Shown here in pieces: positions 56,901 to 64,000 of a stretch of DNA of 64,000 nt. This stretch comes from Allodiplogaster sudhausi (lineage: Eukaryota > Nematoda > Chromadorea > Rhabditida > Diplogasteridae), in assembly GCA_945643635.1 (NCBI GenBank), contig CALZFC010000021.1:2926501-2990500 (forward strand), in the 5' to 3' direction. The notes beneath the pieces are model-generated. The model was given only the letters and a program-made list of their open reading frames with translations, did no database searches and had not been told where the DNA came from. Numbering within the stretch: position 1 is the first letter of the stretch; the number at the start of each line of letters is the position of its first letter. A program made the translations under genes and the position numbers.

Positions 56901-59675
56901 AATTATTTACGAAATGTGAGGAGTAACAAACTATGATTAATTTGTTTAATCTTAATATAGATTTGGGATGGGACTAACGATTGGATATAGTATGTAGATA
57001 AGTTGTCACATAAATAGGTGCGGCGGAAAAAGAAGGAAGAAGACTCGGGCGTCGTCGTGGAGAGCGACTCGAAGCACATTGAGGAGGCCGCGAACAAGGT
57101 CATCGAGACTGCCAAGATAAGCGTGTCCAAGGTGTGTGCAGGACTTCTTCTGTCTCACGTGTGTCTACTTAATTAGAGGAGCCAAAATGCACTCTTGAAA
57201 TTGCTCTTTTTCCTGACAAAATGGCGAGATATGTACATGTGAATTAGAGAGACGCGACTACAGACAGCATACATTGTTGAGTTTCGTGCTCCTTAAGGAT
57301 GTTTGGAAGGGCACTAATGAAATACCAATTGAGGTGGAGCTCAAGGAGGAGACGATGGATGAGAAGGCGAAGAAGACGACGGTCAAGAAGTCGGTGCTGA
57401 ACAAGACGACGACGAGCACGGCCACGCAGAAGCAGCGCACGGAGGGCGTCGACAAGGCCGATCCCAACGCCACCGTCACCTCTTCTCTCGCACAAAGCCA
57501 AAAGAGCGAACTCAGCCTCTCCACAAAGACCAAGGTTGCAGAGAGAATCAATCGATACTTAGAGAAATACATATAACGAAGGTGTTTCAAATGCTAACTG
57601 AATTTTCATCCAGGTGGACAGCGTTGTCGAGAAAGACGTTTCAATTAAGCTGGCCAAAGAGATCAAGAAGAAGTTGACAGTCAAGAGTGAGCCAGAACCT
57701 CGATCCGAGGAAGAAAAGGTTGTTTGTCTGCTTGCTTGAGTGACAGAAAACAGTCGCAGCAACTGTCCATTCTAATTCTAGCCACGGAAAACAACGAGTG
57801 CGGTCCTGGCGGGAAAAGAGACGGTTACAGTAAGCAAATCGGATGGCAAGACAACCGAAACTCTTAAGAAGACGACCTCCTTGCGGACCCGCATGCCATC
57901 GCCTTCGGCCGAAAAGAGCGAGGTTTTCTATCTCATTAAAATAAGCTGACCAAGTGTTTAATAATTCGATTTCCTGCTCAAATTGAATTGCCTTATTTCA
58001 TGTCCAATAAATGAATAAATTCCCGAATATTTTTCAGAGAGAAGACTCCTCACCACCTAATGAGGATAAGCTGAAAAAGAAGAAGACCGTTCTAAAGAAG
58101 GTGCAAACTGACGTTACTCATATCGAAATTAACCAGACAAATGATAATGATCTTCAGTTATTCACTTTCCATTCAATACTGGGTCTCTTCTATACAAAAT
58201 TACTAATTCACCATAGTTAATCTCTATCTGAATGAAACAATTTATTTTTAAAGATCTATGAAAGTGCAATGTAAATGCAGAAGCATGTGTAAGTATGAAA
58301 AGCATGCTTGACTAATTGATGCCTGGAATAGCGTCTCCTTATCAGATGAAGAGCATGCCAACCGAGGAGAAGCCCTTCATCGAGTACCCTGCATCTCTCG
58401 CTGAGGACATCCAAAAGTTCAAGGCTTGCCGCTCTAAAGCGAAGGCACGCACCAACCGAGTACTAACAGTCAATACTCGCAACAGGACAAAGGGCAACAT
58501 TGCCATTGCAATGATATATTTCCGGTCTTTTCTATCGTTAAATCATAATTTCTTTGGATTGCAGATGTTTGCCCCGACGCCTGTAAACAACCTAGCATTA
58601 AAAAGGATAAATCGCAAAGACTTAAAACCATTTTTTTGAAAGGATATAGATGATAGGTGCATGCACGCGCACATCGCTCGCAGTTTCTAATAGTCTCCTC
58701 TTACTTAAACAGGAATTGTTTTAAAATAACTAGTCAATTTTGATATTTATTCAAAACACAAGCTAATTTTGACACTGTAAACATCCTCAGTTACGCAAAA
58801 AAGAGCATGATTACAGTGACAATTACAACATTTTATGTCAACTGGAGGCTCTCAATTACATGAATACTTACTTGAAGGCGCGCGAAGAGGAGATCCAACG
58901 ACACGTGCGATTTGCGCTCGAAGAGGACATGTCAAAGGTTTTTTTTAATATTTAATATTCTCTGTATAAATAGGCTACGTCAATCATGAATATTATTTAT
59001 ATTTTCTACTTTGTACAGAGTGCATACGTCGAGACGGCATCGATGCGAAGCGCACGCCTCGAGAGAACCATCTCTGATGGCGCATCTTCCACGTCGTCGT
59101 CGAGCGACCACACTGGAGGCAGTCTTACGCCCACCAAGACGAGAAGACGGTAGGTCCCCGTCAATAAGATATACAAATCAATCGATTAAACATGAAAAAA
59201 CATCATCAAACCAAAAATTGGATGGAGAAAAAAATTTTGATCAGAGGGCGGATCAGGTAAGCTTTTCGCGACCGTTCTCTTACTAGATCCTCACTTGGAA
59301 TGAACATGAACAGGACGTCCTACTTCGAAATCACGGAGGACGAGCAAGAGACGCTAGCGGCAGGCCGCGAGGACTTCTCCTTCTCGACGCTACGCGAGCG
59401 GCTCGAGCGACAACTCACGAAGCGTGGCGGCTCGCCGTCCGACGACGAGGCAGGATTTGCGATTTATTTATTTTTGCATTTTTAAGATCAATTCTTTATT
59501 GCAATTCTTCAGATTAAAGGAGCCCAGAGCCCAGATTATTGATCAATTAATTAGTATTACAATCACAACTTAGCAGGAAGCGGCCGCGGCGCCGCGTCCA
59601 AAAGAATTGATCCGTTGTCCGTCCACGAACAGCCTCCTCAAGAAGTGGCGGACGTTCGAGCAAGCTCATGCTTAA
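48561..59675 (+). CDS. MLCK: Myosin light chain kinase with a long Lys/Ala/Ser/Thr-rich tail
   Basis: Twenty-two exons, all in phase: 48561-48639, 49754-49853, 50001-50082, 50189-50313, 50422-50563 (GC donor), 52054-52185, 52398-52465, 52687-52836, 54220-54379, 54843-55061, 55586-56647, 56758-56880, 57018-57131, 57298-57534, 57614-57718, 57782-57922, 58038-58100, 58346-58459, 58791-58937, 59019-59149, 59314-59449 and 59577-59675; about 1242 residues. The kinase spans ~50-320: glycine loop GEGKFGKV, AAKFI lysine, MEIVRGGELFNRV, catalytic HLDIKPENIMC, DFGLAQ, GTPEFAAPE, DMWSVGVITYIL. Next comes an autoinhibitory/calmodulin-binding helix (RRYVIRRRFRKIGLVV, VQLRLR) as in animal MLCKs, which phosphorylate myosin regulatory light chain under Ca2+-calmodulin. 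The rest is a basic, low-complexity tail with KKK and TTT clusters. No Ig or fibronectin domain is seen on either side. ATG 48561 follows an in-frame stop. A second 3' exon gives another C-terminus. Confidence 0.88.
50564..52053 (+). other. GC-AG intron in the kinase catalytic loop
   Basis: The exon ends HLDIK at AAG|GCGAGA and the next begins CAG|CCCGAGAAC (PENIM). The coding sequence cannot be kept with any nearby GT, so the donor is GC. The 1.49-kb intron contains purine tracts at 50970-51380. Confidence 0.75.
53065..53100. repeat. GA microsatellite in an MLCK intron
   Basis: A pure (GA)n run of about 34 bp; a second lies at 53915-53944. Confidence 0.95.
58565..58582 (+). CDS. Possible 18-nt microexon (MFAPTP) in the MLCK tail
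   Basis: TTGCAG|ATGTTTGCCCCGACGCCT|GTAAAC has a good acceptor and donor and is phase 0 on both sides, so it can be included or skipped between exons 58346-58459 and 58791-58937 without changing the frame. Confidence 0.35.
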
Positions 59676-59932
59676 TTCTACTCGGCGGGCAAACATTTTA
59701 CCTAGTTAAATCTGCTAATTCTTCGTCGTCTACTGATTCTTATTTATGGTCACGATTTGCTCTTGCGCTGTCTCTGTACATAACATTTGTTGCAGCAGTG
59801 TCCTCTTTGTCTCTCATTCTTTCTCTCTTTGCTCTCGCACATAGTACTAAAGAATAGAAAAAATTATCTATAGTTATGTTTTCTTTTCTTCTTTACTATT
59901 ATAAATGGTTTTTTTTCTAAATTCTTCGCCAG

Positions 59933-59993
59933 CAAGTCGGTCGAAAACGACGCGGGCAGTCTTGATTCGGGCGTGAACAAGAGAGTATCATAA
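59933..59993 (+). CDS. MLCK: Alternative terminal exon of the MLCK gene
   Basis: Using an internal donor in the last exon (AAGAA|GTGGCG at 59644) and the acceptor CGCCAG|CAAGTC, the frame reads KSVENDAGSLDSGVNKRVS and then TAA. The phase (2) fits exactly. This would replace the last ten residues (from KWRTFEQAHA) with a different 20-residue end. Confidence 0.5.
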
Positions 59994-60133
59994 TCATCGC
60001 TTTGTATTGATTGATAATGATATTTTGCAACTTATTGGGATTTTAAAAATAAATTTTAAGGATGATGCTATTGAAAGAATATGCACAAAGATGTTTGAAT
60101 GAGATGTGTTCTTGTCGTGTTGCCAAACTTTAA

Positions 60134-60139
60134 AATAAA
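60134..60139 (+). terminator. Polyadenylation signal for the MLCK gene
   Basis: AATAAA about 140 bp after the alternative stop; another AATAAA lies near 60047. Confidence 0.4.
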
Positions 60140-60305
60140 CTTCTAAGTTAGCCTCGATTTGATTTCTTTCTTGTCTAGGATGTAGTTGGTTAAAAGTATC
60201 ATTGCTTCTCTACTCCTAACAGTAAACTCGGTTCATTTGCCTTGGCAGCCCCGCTTCAGACTTTCTCTGTACGTGTAGCGCATATACCCAAGAAATTGTT
60301 CTCTC

Positions 60306-60349
<44 letters not shown>

Positions 60350-61500
60350 ATTCTCTACTGTCTCTTCCAGCTTGCACATTCTGTTCTTCTCGTAGTCAAT
60401 CGTTCATCGATGACACATCTGCTTCATGTTTGTGACTTAAATGATTTCCAAGAATTCTTCCTCTATCTTGCTTGTATTTTTAATTCTGAAGTTGTAACCA
60501 TGCATTGCTTGTTTCAAGTGTTACTGCTCGTTTGCTTCTCTTGCAAATGAATGCATTGCGGAACTATAAAAAGGTGATAAGCTTTACGATTTAGACAACA
60601 CATATTAGAAAACGAACTAAAAAGATATTCGGCAGTATTTAATGTTTCGATACAAATGACTAAAAATAAGTATTCTACCCGGCAGTTGCCTTTTTTGGCG
60701 TTTCGTGCGTTGACATTTCCTCGTTATTTTCTTTTAAAAAAAGTCCAATAAATATCAATACGAGATAACATACACACCGAAAGCGCCATTACTCCTTAGC
60801 AGCAAATGGGACAATTTTGGTGTTAGCGTAGAAAAATAGTTCCTTAAGATCTCATTTGAACATTAACAATTTTCAAATTCCTTTATCTTTGTATGTATTT
60901 GAGATATTGAATATTCTCTCTCTCTCTCTCTCTTTATCTTTCAATCTCTCTCTCTCTCTCAGTCTCTCACTTGCTCTCCCTCTCTTTCTCTTCCTCTATC
61001 TCTCTCTCTCACTCGCTCGCTTTAATCTAATAATAGCTTTTCGTGATGTTTTTTCTTCCTCCACTCCCGTAGTTTACAAGTAATTTTGTTTAATTCTTTT
61101 TTAGTAATTACTTGGGGATATATTTGGTCATATTTAATTAAAATAAGCTTTTTGTAACCATGTACTTTCACTGAAAAATTTTGAACACTTTTCACAATGA
61201 TTTTCTATAATTATCGGTTTAATATTGCGTAATAATTATTGGATATATGTATATAATTGCTTTACTGAAAATACAGTAATGCTCGAAGAATGGCCTAACG
61301 AACTTCAGAAAGACGATAAATGGATCAGCCGCAATTGTTCGCACCTACTTTGGCAGCCATTCACAGCTCCACTGGACCGTTCTCACTTCGTCAAGTGAGA
61401 GTAAGACTCACGATTTTTGTGGAACTCAATCACTCCGGGATTCTTGTGTCGTGAATCTTTCTCCTCTGTCTGCTGCATCACTCCAGAACTCTATTCTGGC
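60140..61500. other. Intergenic stretch with CT microsatellites
   Basis: CT runs at 60300-60350 and 60915-61018. An ATG exon at 61321 (MDQPQLFAPTLAAIHSSTGP, donor CAA|GTGAGA) looks real by itself but does not match the phase of the next gene, so it may be a 5' UTR exon or chance. Confidence 0.5.
60300..60350. repeat. CT microsatellite
   Basis: A (CT)n run of about 48 bp with one CCC interruption. Confidence 0.95.
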
Positions 61501-63834
61501 ATGGAAGCTTCTCAGGTAACAATTTAATTTCTTCAATGCCATTCGACATGCCACGTTGAATACTTCATTATTTTAATGTTAAGAAGTATACAAACTACAA
61601 TAAAAACTATTTAACTACATGTTTATAAATAAGTAGGTAAGCCCAAATTCAAATAGCGAAGCTATTTAGGAGATGACATCTCTTGATCACGAACAGGAGA
61701 ACAACAATGACAGTGGCTACAGCTCGTTTCTCAACGGGAGCGACGATGTTAGAGAAATTTTATTCGAAATTCCTTTGATTTCTATCCGTTAATTTTTTTA
61801 AGTAACAAAATAACAAGGTTAAAAAGCGGATACTGCTGAAGGCGGCTTCCTCTATTTCTTTAATTGCTTCATCCTTGCTTAATATTGCCATATTTTATCT
61901 AGTAATTGAACAGCTTATTTTCAGGCTTGCCCCGGTTCTTCATCGTCCTTCTCATCGAACGAAGTTCATTCTTCATCGGAAATGGACATCATGGACAGGG
62001 TAAAGGCTAAAAATTCATTGAACTTTATAACTTCGACCAATTGCTTATTCTGTTTGAACTGTCATTTCTCATGCCCACTTTAGTCACGTTAAATGCATTC
62101 TAAGTATGGACTAATGCTAAGGCGATGGAGCTGTCGATGGCTCACTTTGAGGCTAACTCAGACTCTGACTCCGAGAGTGACGCCAGCCCCCCTCTCGGTT
62201 CCTCTCAGCGGCTGCCGCCTTTCCATCACTTCACGCACGTCGAACGAAACGTCGTGGTCTGTTGTCTTTCTTTGCTGCTCTCGAAACCATCTTACTTGTT
62301 TATTCGAGCAGGCCTCTATATAAGACATGTCGGGAACAAAATATTTTTTTTCTTTTTCATTCCTTCTAATGGCTTATGTAGCACCCTATAAAGAGCCCAA
62401 AAAAATAGTTCCAAACATTTTTTTCTGTTATTTCATCATAGATATGCACCGAAAACCTGCAAAAATTCAAACGATCATAACTTTGTTCTTTGTTGAGGTA
62501 TATTAATTCTGAACTGTTTATTCGATTCCGAGTTAAAGGCCCACAAAAATGGCATTAATGACTTTTACAAAATATTTCATTAATGGCCGCATTTTGGCAT
62601 TTGAACATTTGGAGGGGTGCGTTTCGCGCATTACCCCCCCCCCCCCATGTTAAACAGGTGAAAGCACCACGTGAAAGAGCGACATTTTAAACCCCTACGT
62701 ATGTAGATGCCTTTCATTCAGAAATCCGTACATCTATTTTGGCATGAATGTTGTTACCCGTGAAAGGCCCGATGTTTAAAAATAACCATAGCTCGTTTCA
62801 AAGTTAAAATTTTTGGATTTTGAATATACCATCGATTCGTCTTGTCATTTTACACAAGAAATCTCATTGATAGTTCTCCCATTGTGAGTCAATTTGCGTC
62901 TTTTTCGACAAAAACTGTATTTCAGGCCGGCTGGAGAGAGATTAGCCCATGTAGTCAGAAAACAAAGATGGACTACGCCTAAATACCTATTCCATTTGAA
63001 AGCGCAGTCTTTTCTACGTGTAATATACGATCTAGCTGCCGAATTGGGCTACGGGAAAGCTTCGATATGTCTGCTTGAACCGCACACTCAAAGTGCGGCC
63101 TGCCCGAATAATCCCCTTTAACCTAGCTATGTGGCTTCATCCGCGATATTTGTTGAAGTGGTATTAACATTTTATTAAGCATGTCCTGATACACAAAAAG
63201 AGGCAGTAGCTATTTTAAATTATTTGATCTTAACTATTATTTTGGGCAGAAACTCTTTTTTTCCTTTGTGCGTATGCCACATAAAAGTGTCCGTAGTGAG
63301 AAAAATATGGAATACACCTATATGAGCATTCAATATCAAAGCGCAGACTTTTATTGCATAGAATACACTTCTTTAGTATAGAATTCTTGAGGCCAGGACA
63401 AACACCGAGCGGTCAGAAGCGCTGCTGTCATAAGCGCAGCGCCCAAAAGCGCAGAGGATAGATGCGCAGTGGGCGCTGCGCATTTGACCCATGCGCTTCT
63501 CACAGCGCTGGGCAATGTATGGGGGTGATGCAATGGGCAGTCCAATTGTGCCACTGTGCAATTCCATAATATGTTTTTACTGTATGAAAAAATTCCGTGC
63601 GAGGTAAATGCAGGTATGGAAAATTGAGAATTCTTCATGAAGCTGGAATCAGTTGTGAGCATTCATACTTTTTCTTTGACGTTATATTTTAGTTACTTTG
63701 TTATAGCTATTGTGTTTTGATGTCCATCTGTTATGTCTTGATATGTTTTTTTCTAACAGGTAAGTTCTCGAGCAGGGGACCGGTTCAAGGGCCGTGTCGG
63801 CATCGGACGAGACCGGATTGTGAGGCAGGCATAG
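61501..63834 (+). CDS. Small Ser/Asp-rich protein, five exons, unknown function
   Basis: Exons 61501-61515, 61670-61747, 61925-61999, 62122-62256 and 63760-63834 are all phase 0 and give 125 residues ending at TAG. The protein starts MEASQ, continues with acidic/Ser stretches (ENNNDSGYSSFLNGSDD, SSSFSSNEVHSSSEMD), then DSDSESDASPPLG, QRLPPFHHFTHVER, and a basic Gly-rich end (RFKGRVGIGRDRIVRQ). No domain recognised; composition suggests a disordered, possibly nuclear or phospho-regulated protein. The last exon is 1.5 kb from the fourth and its assignment is the weakest link; without it the protein would continue into the intron and stop after about 20 more residues. Confidence 0.5.
62390..63400. 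repeat. Decayed interspersed-repeat DNA inside the last intron
   Basis: The segment around 62950-63020 (agtcagaaaa..., TTTGAAAGCGCAG) and that around 63295-63350 (agtgagaaaa..., TATCAAAGCGCAG) are diverged copies of one sequence. A C13 run lies at about 62634-62646. It resembles old transposon DNA; no transposase ORF is seen. Confidence 0.5.
63412..63512. repeat. Imperfect GCGC-rich inverted repeat
   Basis: CAGAAGCGCTGCTGTCATAA... and the complement of ...GCGCTTCTCACAGCGCTG pair imperfectly, with AGCGCAGCGCCC inside both arms. Could be a short MITE-like end or a hairpin. Confidence 0.55.
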
Positions 63835-64000
63835 GAGGTACTTTTATGCTATTTTTTTTGCTCCACGATTTGTTAATCAAGTGAAACCGACAGGTATCTT
63901 CGTAGACTTGGTAACCGAAAGGATCTAATTTTAAAGTGAATATAATCGGAGTTTCATTTTAAAAAAACGTTGATAAAAATTTTGCTTAGAACTCTACTTT

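Noticed and set aside
61321..61393. First exon MDQPQLFAPTLAAIHSSTGP for the 61.5-kb gene
   Set aside because: Good ATG and donor, but its phase does not match the next exon with ATG at 61501.

Overview
The window is eukaryotic nuclear DNA. Its genes are split into many short exons with GT..AG (occasionally GC..AG) introns, often separated by kilobases of CT/GA microsatellite. The gene content is metazoan: a nematode/invertebrate-type Cys-loop anion channel, a myosin light chain kinase, a PHRF1-like RING-PHD protein, and methylthioribulose-1-phosphate dehydratase. I read it as an invertebrate, probably an ecdysozoan and possibly a nematode. That placement is an inference from the channel; no species can be named.

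Layout. 1-1.34 kb and 5.8-6.25 kb are AT-rich islands with frame-broken capsid-like and associated ORFs that look like old viral or virus-like DNA. Between them (1.6-5.7 kb) lie a stop-interrupted minus ORF, a P2RX7A-like domain, a five-exon THAP/transposase-like coding block on the plus strand, and a small four-exon gene on the minus strand. 6.3-8.2 kb holds tandem repeats and weak exon-like pieces. 8.28-15.25 kb is a 20-exon PHRF1-like gene (RING, PHD, acidic and basic stretches, SUMO-type motifs, SRI-like C-terminus), reconstructed with every exon phase agreeing; it contains two separate cases of exon duplication. 16.07-21.03 kb (minus) is an 11-exon Cys-loop channel with a PAR motif before M2, missing only its signal-peptide exon. 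21-29.3 kb is mostly gene-poor and rich in microsatellites. 29.3-34.18 kb is an 11-exon reading in which a coiled-coil-like N-terminus runs in frame into a complete MtnB/APIP domain, so it is either a fusion or two adjacent genes. 34.2-48.5 kb is dominated by polypurine/polypyrimidine tracts, with a 405-bp hAT-type MITE and scattered unassigned exon-like islands. 48.56-59.99 kb is a 22-exon MLCK: kinase, then a calmodulin-binding segment, then an approximately 820-residue Lys/Ala/Ser/Thr tail with two alternative ends. 61.5-63.83 kb is a small five-exon Ser/Asp-rich gene whose large last intron holds decayed repeats.

The genes are not an operon and have no evident common pathway. The kinase, the channel, the chromatin/RNA-polymerase-II-associated PHRF1 and the methionine-salvage enzyme are unrelated neighbours. 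The most interesting signals are exon-level innovations: tandem exon duplication, a domain fusion, an alternative C-terminus and GC-AG introns. Virus-like and transposon debris at the left edge is the other main point.
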